A model generated the notes under the pieces. That model worked only from the letters and a program-made list of their open reading frames with translations. It made no database searches and was not told the DNA's origin. A program made the translations under genes and the position numbers. Positions 1 to 12,100 of a stretch of DNA of 64,000 nucleotides are shown in pieces; position 1 is the stretch's first letter; every line of letters starts with the position of its first letter. Source of the DNA: Prorocentrum cordatum (taxonomy: Eukaryota; Sar; Dinophyceae; Prorocentrales; Prorocentraceae); the NCBI GenBank assembly GCA_963575745.1, contig CAUYUJ010009491.1, positions 62,001 to 126,000 on the forward strand, read 5' to 3'.

Positions 1-463
1 GCTATGTTTTATCCTGCCCTCCTCGGGTTCGTCGTTTTGTCCTGCCTTCCTCTGGTTGATCGGTGCCTTGCTATCTATATTTACCATACGAAGCACAACA
101 TCTGTTGCTCCACGTAGATTGTTCCACAAACATTACACCGCAAATATTGCTAGAACCACGCCGTGTAGGTTCAACGCTGGCTATAAAATTTCCCAACCAC
201 GCTGTGGTGCTGTGTCCTTATTTTGAAGAGACAACGCTCCGCGTCTCCTCTCCTCTCCTCTCCTCTCCTCTCCTCTCCTCCTCTCCTCCTTCTCGCTCCT
301 CCCCTGCGTGCCTCTGATCTCTGCATCAGTCTACCATTTCAACACACCCCTCACACGTTAGCTCCACCGAAGGTCCCAGAACTACCGCCCGCTTGCGTCC
401 CCCCACCCAGTGCAGCGCTTCGTGTCCCCATCGGGAGCTCCACCGAAGATCCCAGTGCTAGCC

Positions 464-919
464 GAGCCCGGCGACCTTCCCGTCGTCTTGCCTTCGCTGG
501 ACGGGGAGATGGCGGAGGACGTGGGCTCCCGTGCGAAGGGGGCTGCTGATGTGCCCAGCAAGCCTCTCAAGCTTCGGGTGCTGCGGCGGCGTGTGGAGGC
601 TATCATCGCGGAGTACGACTGCGATGTCGACCGCGACGTCTGGCGGCCTGGCTGAGACTCTGCGGACGCTGGGGCGGGCAGCCCTGTTCCTCCATTGGCG
701 GAGGAGCGCCGCGCTGGGCTGGCCTGGATTCGCGAAGCCCTCGACGGGCAGCCTGAGTGGAGTGCCGAGTGGATCGACGGCCGGGTGCCGTCGACAGCCC
801 GACGGGCCAAGAGAGGCCGCTGAGGCCTCGGCGCAGCGGCGGCACTCGCCGAGCTGTCGCGGCGCTGTCTCTCTCGCGCCTCGGCTCTCGTGGTGCGCGC
901 TTCGAGAGAGGATGGGTTC
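464..919 (+). pseudogene. Possible broken coding remnant, unknown function
   Basis: One frame is open here except for two TGA codons (653-655 and 819-821). Between them it gives protein-like text, such as a helical stretch with LKLRVLRRRVEAIIAEYD and a later segment with LDGQPEWSAEWIDGR. Codons are GC-rich at position 3, like the two real genes, and the text lacks the low-complexity bias of the surroundings. Upstream the frame runs into satellite sequence and downstream into a TIR element, so neither end is native. It could be an old gene fragment carried into the satellite array, or chance openness in GC-rich DNA. No family was recognised. Confidence 0.3.
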
Positions 920-1076
920 AAGTCGGGCAGGTCCCCCTACAGGCGGGCTTGGACGAACAATTGGAAATACCCAAAACATACTCAAACATACCCAAACAAA
1001 TGCTCACATAATGCCCCCCAGACTATTTGTTTGACTATGTTTGAACATTCCCCCTGTAGAGGGACAGGCCCGACTT
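920..1076. mobile_element. TIR element family M1, complete copy
   Basis: The left end AAGTCGGGCAGGTCCCCCTA and the right end AGAGGGACAGGCCCGACTT are inverted repeats of about 27 bp that include a CTACAGG/CCTGTAG core. The interior is A-rich with CAAACAT motifs and has no coding capacity. Similar sequences flank it on both sides (about 9 of 13 bases match). Same family at 34306, 47391, 57204 and 57535, with partial copies at 34597, 46876 and 60681. Confidence 0.8.
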
Positions 1077-2904
1077 CAGGGTAGGTGCACGGCGGGCCCT
1101 CTCGGCCATTTTGGCGAGGGCGTGTGCTGGCTGCGTTCGGTTTGTTGCCCTGCGGCTGCCCAGCTGCCCAGCACGGGCGCCCTGCCTGCACGGCAGCGGC
1201 GGCATTCGGCTCGGCTGCCGCCTTGGGTGGCCGTGCAGTGTGGCTCTTGCGAGCGGACGGTGCTTGCAGCGAGCACCGCGCGGCCCATGAACAAAAAGGA
1301 AGGTCCCAGTGCTACCGCCCGTCCGCCCGTATGCCGCCCACCCACCCAGCTCAGTACAGCGCTTCGTGGCCCCATAAGGGAGCTCCACCGAAGGCCCCCG
1401 TGCTGCCGCCCGCATGCGCCCCCCCCGCCCAGTGCAGCGTTTAATGGCCCCATTGAGGGCTCCACCGACGGCCCCAGAACTACCGCCCGCTTGCGCCCCC
1501 CCCCACCCAGTACAAATCTTCGTGGCCTCATAGGGCGATCCACCGAAGGTCCCAGCGCTACCGCACGCACGCGGCCCCCCCACCCCAGTATAGCGTTTCG
1601 TGGTCTCATAAGGGGCTTCACCGACTGCCCCAGAACCACCGCCCCGCCTGCGTCTTCCCCACCTGGTACAAAGCTTCGTGGCCCCATAAGGCGGTCCACC
1701 GAAGGCCCCAGTGCTACCGCCCGAATGCCCCCCCACCACACCCAGTGCAGCGCTTCGTGGCCCCATCAGGAGCTGCACCGACGGCCCCAGTGCTACCATT
1801 CGCATGCGTCTCCCCCGCCCAGTAGAACGCTTCGTGGCCCCATAGGGAGCTCCACCGAAGGTCCCAATAGCACTGTCCGCATGCGTCCCCCCCACCCAGT
1901 ACAGCGTTTCGTGGCTAGGGAGCTCCACCGAAGGCCCCAGTGCTAACGCCCGCATGCGTCCATCCTCTCCTGCCCTACAGGGAGCTCCACTGACGGCGCC
2001 ACTGGCCCTGTCCGCATGCGTTCCCTCCTCCCAGTACAGCGTTTCATGGCCCCACAGGGATCTCCACCGAAGGCCCCAGTGGCGGTGTTCGCATACGTCT
2101 CCCCCGCTCAGTGCAGCGCTTCGTGACCCCATAGGGAGCTCCACCGAAGGCCCCAGCGGCGGTGGTCGCATCGCCCCCCCCCCAGTATAGCGCTTGGTGG
2201 CCCACAAGGAGCTCCATCGCATGTCCCAATGGCATTGTCCACATGCGTCGTCGCCCTACCCGGTACAACCTTTCGTGGTCCCATAGGGAGCTCCAGCGAA
2301 GGCTCCAATGGCGGTGTGCGCATCCGTCTCCCCCACTCAAGTGCAGCGCTTCGTGGCCCCATAGGGAGCTGCACCGAAGGCCCCAATGGCGGTGGTCGCA
2401 TTCGCCCCCCCCACCCACCCAATATAGCGTTTCGTGGCCCACAGGGAGCTCCATCGCATGTCCCAGTGGCACTGTCCGCATGCGTCATCCCCCTACTCGG
2501 TACAGCGCTTCGTGGTCCCATAGGGAGCTCCAGCGAAGGCTCCAGTGGCGGTGTGCGCATGCGTCTCCCTCACCCAATACAGCGTTTCGCGGCCCCATAC
2601 GTAGAGAGCTGCACTGAAGGCCGCACTAGCACTTTCTGCATGCGTCTCCCCCCCAATACAGCGATTTGTGGCCACATAGGGAGCTCCACCGAAGGCCCCA
2701 TTGGCAGTGTTCGCATGCGTTTCCCCCACTCAATGCAGTTGCCCCATAGGGAGCCCCAGTGGCGGTGCTCGCATGCGTCTCCCCGACACAGTACAGCGTT
2801 TCGTGGCCAATGGGTAGCTCCACCGAAGACGATCCCCACAACTGCGGTACTCACAACTGCATATGGGTTGGGTCCTTCGCGAGGCTTATCAATGTTGTGT
2901 GACG

Positions 2905-4510
2905 GTGAATCTGGGGGGGGGGAAGGAAGAGGAGGAGGAAGAAGAGGAGGAGGAGGAGGGGGAGGAGTAAGAGGAGAAGGAGAAGAAGGAGGAGGAGACG
3001 AAGGAAGAGGAAGAGGAATATTGAGATAATTCTACTGGCTTGGATAAGATTCAGAGCGGGAGGTGAAATTAGGAAGAAATGATGATGAGGGAAGGGGAGG
3101 AGGGGATGATTAGGAGGAGGAGGAGGGGCATCTTTCGGGAAAGTCTAGCACGCATCATGGCTCTCCAAGGGGTCTTCCAATGCTCCGAGTCATCTGTGGA
3201 CAAATAAACCCCCGCAGACCCAACGCTATCCCAAGCCCTACCCAGAGGTGCTTAGACGGTTCCAGGAGTGTTGGCTTGGTTCGATGGTGGAAGAGGAGGA
3301 AGAGGAGGAGGAAGAAGAGGGGGAGGGGAACGTAGCTGACAGCGCAATTCTGCGCACCATGGCCCGCCTCACGCAAGGCGGAGCCCAGCCAGGCAGCTTG
3401 CTGGCCAGTGATGGCGCAGGCGCACAGATCGAGGGCCAACGACGGGGCACTGTGGCTCGGGCATGCGAGCGCGCAGGCGGCGAGTGTGCCGTGTCGTGCC
3501 TCGCTGGCGCCACCCGCCTCGGCCTCTGCCCGCCTCGGATCCCCTGGGGCCGGCTTCAGGAGGAGGCGCGCAGGCGACGCGCAACGAATCCGACGGGAGC
3601 ACACGCCAGAAGACACGGCCGTGCCGAGGGGCCCTCACAGCACGAAACACGCGAAGACGGGGGCACGGGAGGGGGGAGGCCATCAGATCTGTTTTGCGGC
3701 GTTGGCCCCTGCCAGTCAACAGGGCACCGCCACCCGACAGACCACCCCCCTCAGTACAGTAGACAGGGTCGAGAGCCGCCCCTGGCCCAAGATGCCTTCC
3801 CAGAGCACCAAACTTGACCTTGCTGGTCAATGAGCGACGGGTGAAAGGGTGGGCCGACCCGGGACAGTCACCAGGACAAGCACTGCATTGCTGCGGGTTG
3901 CCCCCGCAGCGCCATCGGGTCAGCCAGTCCGCGTGCGGCAGGCGCTGGAAGAAGATGAGAAGGAGAAGCGTGGAGAAAGATGGGAGGAAGCGGCACGGCG
4001 GGAGGACGTGGAGGACGTAGAGCATGAGCAAGGTGAGGCAGGGGTTGGAGGAGGAAGAGAAACAGCTTGAGGGGAATGACGAGGAGGACGTATGGTTCAT
4101 GCTCCCCCTCTGGAGCCCCTCATGGGGCTTTAATGGGGGTCTACTGGGCCGCCTTGGGCGCCCCTGGAGCCGTCTTGGAGCCCCGTTGGGTCGTCTTGGA
4201 AACTCGTGCAAAGTGGAGGATCGAAACATGTTTTCCAAGCAGAAAATCAAAGACTTGCCCCTCTCGGGGCACTCGACTGGGGTCGCGGGCGCCCAGTGAA
4301 GCCTGCCAGGGGCCGTCCTGGTGCAGCCTGAAAGCCTTCGGAGGCCGCTCGCAGGGCACCTGCGGCACTCTGGGGGTGTGATGGACCCAGTCCAGTGGAC
4401 GATCGCACGAATGTTTGGGCCATCTGTGCGCCCACGGGGCCATTTCTGGAGCCACGAAGACGCCCCTGGGGCCCCCAAGGCGGCCATGCGCACCCGTGGC
4501 CCTGGTCCCG
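2905..4510. other. GGA-rich tract and intergenic DNA without a recognisable gene
   Basis: 2905-3030 and 3110-3140 are GGA/GAA purine tracts. A second GAGGAA tract sits at 3290-3330. The rest is GC-rich single-copy-looking DNA that is open in several frames on both strands, including more than 370 codons on the minus strand, but no frame has coding-like composition or a recognisable motif. No gene is called. Confidence 0.5.
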
Positions 4511-4519
4511 GACCCGCCC

Positions 4520-4548
4520 GTGGCCTACTCCAGTATGTCTATATATAT

Positions 4549-4598
<50 letters not shown>

Positions 4599-4688
4599 AC
4601 ATATAAGCACATATGTATACACATGTATACGCGCGTGTGTGTCTTAATCTATGCATATATATACATATGCATATACACATGTGCACCG

Positions 4689-4724
<36 letters not shown>

Positions 4725-5500
4725 ATGTACACACATATATATGTGTATATACATGTATGTATACAGGTATATGCATCTATGCATGGATCGATACATATAC
4801 ACACATATATATGTACGTCGATGCGTATACAGCTGTGTCTATATATTTATAGATCGACACACTTGTATACAAACACACACATCTATACGCATCTACGAAT
4901 AGGATTACATGTATCGAAGGATCGATCTCTACAGAAATATATATCCAATACCATGTGTATGTACATATCGCTCGTTAGATATACGTTCGTACAAACATGT
5001 TCTAGATGGCTGTAGAGATACATGAAATAGTGTGTACATACCTATGGGTATGTACATCGATGTGTACACATGTGGATAAAACGGTCGGCGTGCATACGTA
5101 TACAGACATATACACAAGTGATGGTCAATCTTGACGTTCAGACATATGTGTACACTTGGATACACACACGTATATGTTTAAACCAACACCAATGTGTATA
5201 TGCATAACCGTACACATATGCATAGCACTACACGTGTATACTGATGCACGAATGCACATTTGTTAGTTACATGTGTGGCAACGCGTTACATCTGATACAC
5301 ACGCTACAGATGCTACAGCGTTACGTATGCTATATCCGCTATATGAGTTGAACCACGTTCGTGCCCATAGTTACATATAAAGTCGCGTGGTATGAAGAAA
5401 CATACAGAGACAGGTGTAGCTATATATGCACATATACATCCAGATACAGATGTCGACATATATCAATCTAAACATATATATATATAAATAAGTGTAGGCA
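4520..5500. repeat. TA/CA/TG microsatellite tract
   Basis: It starts with a pure (TA)n run at about 4550-4594, followed by more TA and TG runs (4690-4725) and a long imperfect ATAC/ATGTA-rich stretch. It is sharply AT-rich against the GC-rich surroundings. Its open frames are tyrosine, isoleucine and histidine repeats and are not genes. Confidence 0.85.
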
Positions 5501-5780
5501 CGTGCATGTATATACTGTACATTCATTCGCATTTGCAGGCTCAGGATATGAAGTGTGTCTCTCCCGATCTGGTATATCCTCCTTACTCATCTCCCACTCC
5601 AGGTTGCTCATCAACTCCCTTGTCCTTTTCCTCATCCCCCGTCCATTGCCTAATCTCTCCTCTTCACTATCGCCTCCCCAATCCTCCTCATCCCTCCCAT
5701 CCTCGTCGTCCCACTCCGTTCCCTCCTATTTCTTCTTCTGATGGTCTTTTCCATCTTCCCCAGGGGCAGTAAGGGTGGGG
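5501..5780. other. CT-rich unique stretch, no gene seen
   Basis: A pyrimidine-rich stretch between the TA/CA tract and the GAC/GTC block. It holds short open frames of serine, proline and leucine only. Nothing functional was recognised. Confidence 0.4.
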
Positions 5781-5789
5781 AGGAAAATT

Positions 5790-6663
5790 GGACTCAAAAG
5801 AAGGACGACCAGGAGCAGGACAACGATGACGACACCGACGACAGACGACGGAAGAACAACGACGACGACAACGACGAGGATGACGAAGCCGACAAACACG
5901 TCCAACGATCGACGACGACGACGGACAATGACGGAGACGGAGACAACGACCACCACCACCACCAGCAACAACAACGACACCCATTTTGACAGCGGCGAGC
6001 GATCCGCGACGACGACGGCGGCACCGACGAACGACGAACGCCGACCGACAAACGCCGACGCAGACAGCGGCGGCCACGGCGGCGGCGGCCGCCATGGCCA
6101 CGGCGCCGGCCCGGCCGCGAGGGCGGCGGCGGCCGCGACGGCGGCGGCCACGGCGGCGGCGGCGGCCGCGCGGCGACGGCCACGCCGACCAGCGACGCCG
6201 ACCGACGACGCCGACGAACACGGCGGCGGCCACGGCGACGACGGCGGCCGCCTGCCTTCAGCAGCGCCTCCCGCCCGACCCACGCCACCGAGGTGAGCAG
6301 GCACGCCGCCGCGGCCGCCGCGAGCACGCCGACCCCCGGCGCGCGCCTCTGCGCGCGGCTCTCCACGGGCGCAGGGCGGCCCGGCGCCGCCCGCTGCCGC
6401 CGCCGCCGCCGCCGTCGATGTCGTCGTCGACGTCGTCGTCGCCGTCGACGTCGTCGTCGTCGACGTCGTCGTCGTCGACGTCGTCGTCGTCGAGGTGGTT
6501 GTGGTCGTCGTCGTCGTGGGTGGTCGCCCGCCGCCCATCGGCGGTCCGCCGCCGGCCGTCGCCCATGCTCCGCCGCCGCCCGCTGCCGTCGCCTTCGCCG
6601 CCGCCGCCGCCGTCGTCGTCGTACGCTCGGCATCGTCCGCCGATCGTCGCCTCCACCGCGGTT

Positions 6664-6705
<42 letters not shown>

Positions 6706-6765
6706 CTCGTTGTCGTCGTCGTCCTCGTTGTCGTCGTCAAGACGAACGTCAAACTGGGGGCGTCC
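5790..6765. repeat. GAC/GTC trinucleotide arrays flanking a GC-rich block
   Basis: An imperfect GAC/AAC array (5805-5975) is followed by GGC-rich DNA (6055-6410) and then by GTC arrays (6410-6510 and 6660-6740). All six frames are low-complexity: poly-Asp, Thr, Arg, Ser or Val. The same arrangement, a GC-rich block next to a trinucleotide array, recurs through the window. Confidence 0.8.
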
Positions 6766-7845
6766 TCCGCCCGACCCTCCCCCGCTCGGCCCAGCCCGCG
6801 CTGGCCCCACCGCGCGGTGGCGGAGCTGCGCGGGCTTGCATGGACTTAGGCAGGCTGGCGAGCAGGGAGCTAAGCAGGGTGCGCAGGGTGCGTGTCAGAA
6901 GAATGCCGAGGCAGACGGGCAGGCAGGGCGAGCATGTCGTGCCGGGCACGCAGACGGGTACGCGCATGGCGGCAGGCAAGTAGGTCGGCGGGGCAGGGTA
7001 CTGCATTGTAGAAAACTGTCGAGGGGTGATACGGGCCTGGTACGCTGTGTTTGACGTGTAGGTCCGTGATCTCGGTAATCATGCCTTCTCTTACTTGAAC
7101 GAGGCTGGGCTGGGCTAGGTTGGATCTGAGTGGGCACGGCACGGCGGCATGAAGTTGAGACAGAAACGCGCTGTTCAGGTGGCTGGACAGTTAAGTCGGA
7201 TGACAAGGAGGCGGGCAGACAGGCAAGCATGCAAGCGAGCAGGCGTGCAATTAGGTGTGCAGGCAGGGATGCAAGCAATCATTAATCCTCCTTTCCGCTC
7301 CGACGAGGGGGCTGCAAGATGCCAAACGAAAGCCACAAACGATGCATCCATCCAAGAATGTCTTCTTATTATTTTTCTTCTTCTTCCTGCTCCTCCCCCC
7401 CTCCTCCTACTCTTCCTCCCCCTCATCCTCTCCTCCTCCCTCTCTCTCAACGGCGCCGACTGAGCGCGCTGCATGAAGAGGGAGAGGAAGACGAAGCGGA
7501 ATACGAGAAAGATGGGAAGAAGGACGAGAGCTTGAAGTGGTATCGCTCTGCCGTAACCACGTGGCATGGTGTACCACCATGATGTACCGAGTATGGATCA
7601 AAGCGATGAGATTGCGTGAGAGCCTCCCTGAAACCCCACGGGATTTGTCCAAGCACCATGTCCTGCCTCGGGCGCGAAGAGGGAAGCAGGAGGGAGGAGG
7701 AGGGGGCAGGGGGTAGTGGGGGAGGGGGGGCAGGAGATACAAGAGAGGAGAAAAGGAGGTAGGGTGGCGTCTAGGATGTAACCGGTTTCATGTATGATTT
7801 TCCGAGTGCCTCCTACGACCTCCAGGCTTTGTTCTGAGACATATG
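6766..7845. other. Intergenic DNA, no recognisable gene
   Basis: GC-rich unique-looking DNA with a degenerate GCAG-type repeat (about 6840-7000 and 7200-7280), a CT-rich run (7375-7450) and G-rich tracts (7680-7760). No open frame here has a recognisable domain or coding-like composition. Confidence 0.4.
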
Positions 7846-7849
7846 TGTA

Positions 7850-9235
7850 AGGCCTCTTTCGGCCCAACCCCCACCTCCAACACAACACCGACTACATCAC
7901 GACGACGTCCGCCTCCAACACAACAGCTAGCCCTCCACAGCCTCCATCTCCAACACAGCACCCACTACTCCACAGTCTCCATCCCCGACGCAACAACAAC
8001 AACTCCACAGCCTACGTCTTCAACACACCCACCTACCGGTCTACAGCCTCCGCTGCCGCTGCAATGGGAAGTGTTACAACAACCCAGCCCGCCCGCCGAC
8101 AACCGCCCCCGTCGGCCGACCGTCACCGTCAGCTGCCTGCCACCCCCGCCGCCCCCGCCTCTCCAACACAACACCCACTCCACTACAGCCCCCGTCTCCA
8201 ACACAACACCCACTACTCAACAGCCTCCGTCTCCATTGCACTGCCCAGTGCTACGCAGCCTTCGCTGCAAGGCAACTTTCAAACCCGAGCCCGCCCCCCG
8301 TCCGCCGACCGCCATCGCCGCAGCCTGCCCGCCCGCCCCGTCTCTCCAGCACAACACTCACTACTCCACAGCATCCGTCGCCAACCTCCTGTGTGCGTTT
8401 TATATGGTTTCACTTAATGTTCGGACAACTTCAAGGGTCTCGTCTGAGGCAAACGTTTGCGATTTGTCGGCCCGATCTTTGTCTCCAACGCAGCACCCAC
8501 TACTTCCCAACCCCCATCTTCAACACAACACCCGCTACTCCACAACATCCATCTCCAACGTAACACCTACTACTATACAGCTTCCGTCTCCAGCAGACCG
8601 CACAACATATTCGACATCATCGCCCCCGAGTGCAACTGGAACATATCATTCTACTTAGTTCCCTCAGCCCATCACACCACGCCCAATAGGCCACAGCCTC
8701 CGTATCCAACACCTCCCCAGGTACTCGCCTGCCTCCCCCCCACGTGCAATATGAACAGATCCTTCTACGCAACTCCCACACCACATCCAGTACACAAAAG
8801 CAGCTAGGAAATATTATTATACTCAACCCCCTCCGCACCCAGCCCCACATCCAATACTCCACAGACTCCATCTCCAACACCACACCAAGTACTCAACAAC
8901 CCCTTCCCCCGATGCCAATTAAACAGATCCTTTTGCTCAGCTCCCTCCGTCCCAAGCCCCACACCTAATACTTCACAGACTCCGTCTCCAACACCACACG
9001 AAATACTCACCACCCTCTTCCCCAAATAAAAATTATTTGGACAAATCCTTAAACTCAACCCCATTTGTCCCCAACCCCAACCCCACTACTCCACAACCTA
9101 CGCCTCCAACCAACGCCACACCCAATACTCAAAAACCTCTTCCGCAAATGCACTTTGACTCCCGTGTCCAACACCACACCTAATACTCCACTACCTCCGT
9201 CTCCAACGTCCGCCACCGAACAATCAACCAGACCA
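7850..9235. repeat. CCAACAC minisatellite with a longer-period section
   Basis: From 7850 to about 8620 a degenerate unit of 30-36 bp recurs, built from CTCCAACACAACACCCACTA and CTCCACAGCCTCC. From about 8620 to 9235 the period lengthens to roughly 120-135 bp and the unit includes CAGATCCTT and CTCAACCCC blocks. The + strand frame through 7843-8658 is a Pro/Thr/Ser-rich translation of the repeat and is not called as a gene. Confidence 0.75.
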
Positions 9236-9239
9236 CCTT

Positions 9240-9830
9240 GACACTCCCGTATAGTGAGAAAGACGTGGACACAACCACCTGTGAAAACATCGATGCGTAT
9301 GTGTATACATATATATATGTATACAACACACATGTATTTGTACGCATGGGTACGTGCATATACGTATACAGAGAGACATGTAATCAGAGAGATAGTACGT
9401 ATGGTAAACAGACAAAGGGGAAGAGACACAGAGAGAGAGGGAGAGAAAGAGAGCGAGAGAGAGAGAGAGAGGGAGAGAGACAGCAACACCAATCAACATT
9501 AAGAGAGCTGACAGCAGTAGTAATTAGCCTTGGATGGGGACCAGCAGCAGGATAATCGTGAGGAGGAGGGCGAAGAGAATAAGGCAAAGGCGGGAGGATG
9601 AGAGGGCTTCCAAGGAGGAGGGGGAAAGGCGACGAGGATGAGGAGCTAGCAGCAACGACGAAAAATGTGATCGGCCTGGGGAGGCTGTAAAAGAGAAGGC
9701 CCGCTCATCATCACAGAGGGTTCAGAGGACCATTCCTCATCAACGCACGCGGCAAGACAGCGAAATTCGCCGGCCCAACGGGCCAGAGGCGTGCTAAGAT
9801 CTCCGGTAACTGGTTAACAATTCTCTAGTT
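9240..9830. other. Intergenic DNA with TA/TG and GA microsatellites
   Basis: Contains short TATG runs (9300-9370) and a (GA)n tract (about 9430-9482). The rest shows no coding-like frame. Confidence 0.5.
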
Positions 9831-9834
9831 CGCG

Positions 9835-10560
9835 CGCGCGGGGCGGCCCCTGGGGGTCCCCGGACGAAAAGTACCCCGGGCGATCCCCGACCGATCCCCG
9901 GGAGACTCCCCCAGAGCGCTCCAGGAGCGCTCCATGAGCGCACCAACAGGGCTCCGAGACGTCCCCGAGAGCCCCAAGAAAGGCCAAGAGGCCCCCAAGA
10001 GGCCCCCAAGATGGTACACGAGGGGTCCGACATGCCACAAGATCGCTCCAAGACGCCCAAGATAGCCCCCAGACGCCCCAAGAGGCCTCCAAGAGCACTC
10101 CCAAGAGGGCCCCCGGAGGCAAAATTCATTGCTTTTCCTTAGGTTTTTGAGAGATTTTGGAGCTTCCACCTTTTCGGCTTCCCGACGCCCCAAGACGGCC
10201 CAAGAGGCCCCCAAGATCGCCCCAAGAGGGCCCAAGAGGCCCCCAAGAGGGCCCCAAGATGGCCCAAGAGGGCTCGAAGACGGCCCAAGAAGCCTCCAAG
10301 ACGGTCCAAGAGGGCCCCAAGAACGCCCCCAAAGGGGCCCCAGAGAGGGAACACGAAACAACATTTCGAGCCCTCGGCCCTAAGAAGCCCCTACGAGGCC
10401 CCAAGAGGCCCCTAAGAGGCCCCAAGAGGCCCCCACGAGGCCCTCAGGAGGCCCCCAAGAGTCCCCCAAGCGGCCCCAGGAGGCCCCCCAAATGCCCCCC
10501 CGAGCGCCCCAGGAGTCCCCCAAGCGGCCCCAGGAACCCCCAAATCGCCGCATTGACACC
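9835..10560. repeat. Short-period CCCAAGAGG minisatellite
   Basis: Dense tandem variants of CCCAAGAGGCC and CCCCAAGATGGCC with a period of roughly 9-12 bp. Long Pro/Arg frames on the + strand and Leu/Gly frames on the - strand come from the repeat. Related arrays occur at 37840-38170 and 41060-41240. Confidence 0.8.
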
Positions 10561-10689
10561 AGGCCCTCGGGCAAACGGCAGACATGAGACTGTATGGGCC
10601 GGCGGAATGAGCGAAGCGATTAAATATATAGTAAGTCACAAGTGCTAGCTCGTCTCATCGCTACTTCACTCCACCGTCGGTGACTCCTG

Positions 10690-11148
10690 GTGTGCACGCA
10701 TTTGCCGGCAACGTCACTCATGGTTCTGGTGGTGTCCGTCGTGCTGGCCTTCGTCATGCTGTTGGAGACCGGAAAGGGAGGGGCGGCGGTGGCGGCGGCG
10801 TCGGCTGACGTCGTCCCAGAAGCCCCTGAAGGTCTGCGGAGGTCATCGGAGGCCTGCAAACGCCTGAACTCTGATCGGGTCGCGACAATCAAGCTGAGGG
10901 GGACACTCCCATGCAACTCTTGTCAGTGCTGGGCTAACAGGTTGCCGTGTCGTCCCATGCGGGACTCCGCGGAGCCATCTGCCCGACTTTCGATCCATGA
11001 TTCGCGACGGCGACGACGAAGACTTCTTCTCGGCAGCGGCGACAGCGACGCTGGCGAGGCGAATGCCGCGGACAACGAGGACGACGGCGGCGGCGACGAC
11101 GGCGGCAACGACGGCGACGCCGTCAGCGGCGGCGGCGGCGACGGCTGA
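10690..11148 (+). CDS. Doubtful small ORF, possible hydrophobic N-terminus
   Basis: A 152-codon frame begins with a hydrophobic stretch (SLMVLVVSVVLAFVMLL) that could be a signal anchor. The middle is not low-complexity, but the C-terminal third runs into Asp/Gly repeats of the GAC/GGC array. No family was recognised, no splice signals support it, and the opposite strand is also open. Chance openness is the more likely explanation. Confidence 0.12.
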   Translation: MCTHLPATSLMVLVVSVVLAFVMLLETGKGGAAVAAASADVVPEAPEGLRRSSEACKRLNSDRVATIKLRGTLPCNSCQCWANRLPCRPMRDSAEPSARLSIHDSRRRRRRLLLGSGDSDAGEANAADNEDDGGGDDGGNDGDAVSGGGGDG

Positions 11149-12029
11149 CGGCGGCGGCGGCGACGGCTGACGGCGGCGGAGTCGACGGAAGGCGGCGCGG
11201 CGGCGGCGGACGGTGGCGGCGACGGCGCACGATGGAGAAGGACCGCGGCGGCGTCGCACGGCGGCGCCGACGGCGGACGGCGGAAAAACGAGAGACGGTT
11301 CTTCTCGAGGCCCGGGCGCCCGCGCGCGGGCGGCAGCGCCAACGCCGCGCACGCCGCCCCCACGGCGGCCACCGCCGCGCCGGCCCAGCGCAGCGGCGCC
11401 AGCCGCCTCCGCAGGAGCAGCGCAGACGCAGCCATGGGCCCCGGGGGGCAGCGCGCGCGTGCGCGCGGCGCCTGGGAGGTCGCGGCCGTCGCCGTCGCCC
11501 TCTGCTGAGATGAAGCGCCACGCTTTTTTTGACGACCAGCAGTCGTAGAAAAAACGTGCGGCGTTTCCTCCTAGCATCACGCGTTCTTCACGACTGCCAG
11601 TGGCCGTGCAACAAAAAGGTGCGGGGTCTGCAGGGGCCGTCTCAGGGCTGTCCTGCTCCGGGCTCAGGGGCCGTCTCGGGCCGTCCTGCAGGGGTCTGCA
11701 GGGGCCGTCTCAGGGGTCTGCAGGGGCCGTCTCAGGGGTCGGCAGATCCGGGCTCTGCAGGGGCCGTCTGGGGCCCTGTCCTGGGCCTCTGGGGCGGGGC
11801 AGGGGTCGGGCCCTGTTCTGAGCCTCGGGGGGCGGGGGAGGGAGGGGGCTCCGCGTGGAGGGGGGAGAGGAGGAGGAGGACGAGGAGGAGGAGGAGGAGG
11901 AGGAGGAGGAGGAGGAGGAGGAGGAGAGGAGGAGAAGGGGAGGAGGAGGAGAAGAGGGGAGGAGGGGAGGAGGAGGGAGGAGGAGGAGGGAGGAGGGGAG
12001 GAGGAGAGGAGGAGGAGGAGGGAGGAGGA

Positions 12030-12062
<33 letters not shown>

Positions 12063-12100
12063 GAGGAGGAGGAGGAGGAGGAGGAGGAGGAGTGGGAGCG
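11030..12100. repeat. GGC/GAC block, 26-bp CTGCAGGGGCC minisatellite and (GGA)n array
   Basis: 11040-11280 is a GAC/GGC array and 11280-11510 a GC-rich block. 11620-11800 holds several degenerate units of about 26 bp around GTCTGCAGGGGCCGTCTCAG. 11861-12092 is a nearly pure GGA array. These give poly-Glu, poly-Gly and poly-Arg readings only. Confidence 0.8.

Larger units (their letters stand above)
190..2885 (-). repeat. Composite satellite element, copy A1 (reverse orientation)
   Basis: Read on the minus strand, this copy has a leader (2835-2885, containing CCATATGCAGTTGTGAGTAC), then about 25 degenerate units of 62-90 bp built around GGTGGAGCTCCCTATGGGGC and GACGCATGCGAACAC, then a trailer (about 305-346, GGTAGACTGATGC on the minus strand), a GGA-rich tract and a terminal module (200-240). 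The same order recurs at 37.6, 38.2, 47.5 and 49.0 kb, so the conserved ends define an element and not just a satellite. The array is interrupted at about 463-1290 by non-satellite DNA. Long open frames across it are by-products of near-multiple-of-3 units. Confidence 0.8.

Noticed and set aside
1100-1125. Second spliced-leader relic (GGCCATTTTGGCGAGG)
   Set aside because: Only an 11-base core matches the leader and the flanks do not; likely chance.
1035-2222. 395-codon minus-strand frame and matching + strand frames
   Set aside because: The satellite unit is often a multiple of three and stop-poor, which yields long frames on both strands at once.
3369-4493. 374-codon minus-strand open frame
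   Set aside because: Spans GC-rich intergenic DNA and a GGA tract; composition shifts abruptly and no domain or consistent codon bias is visible.
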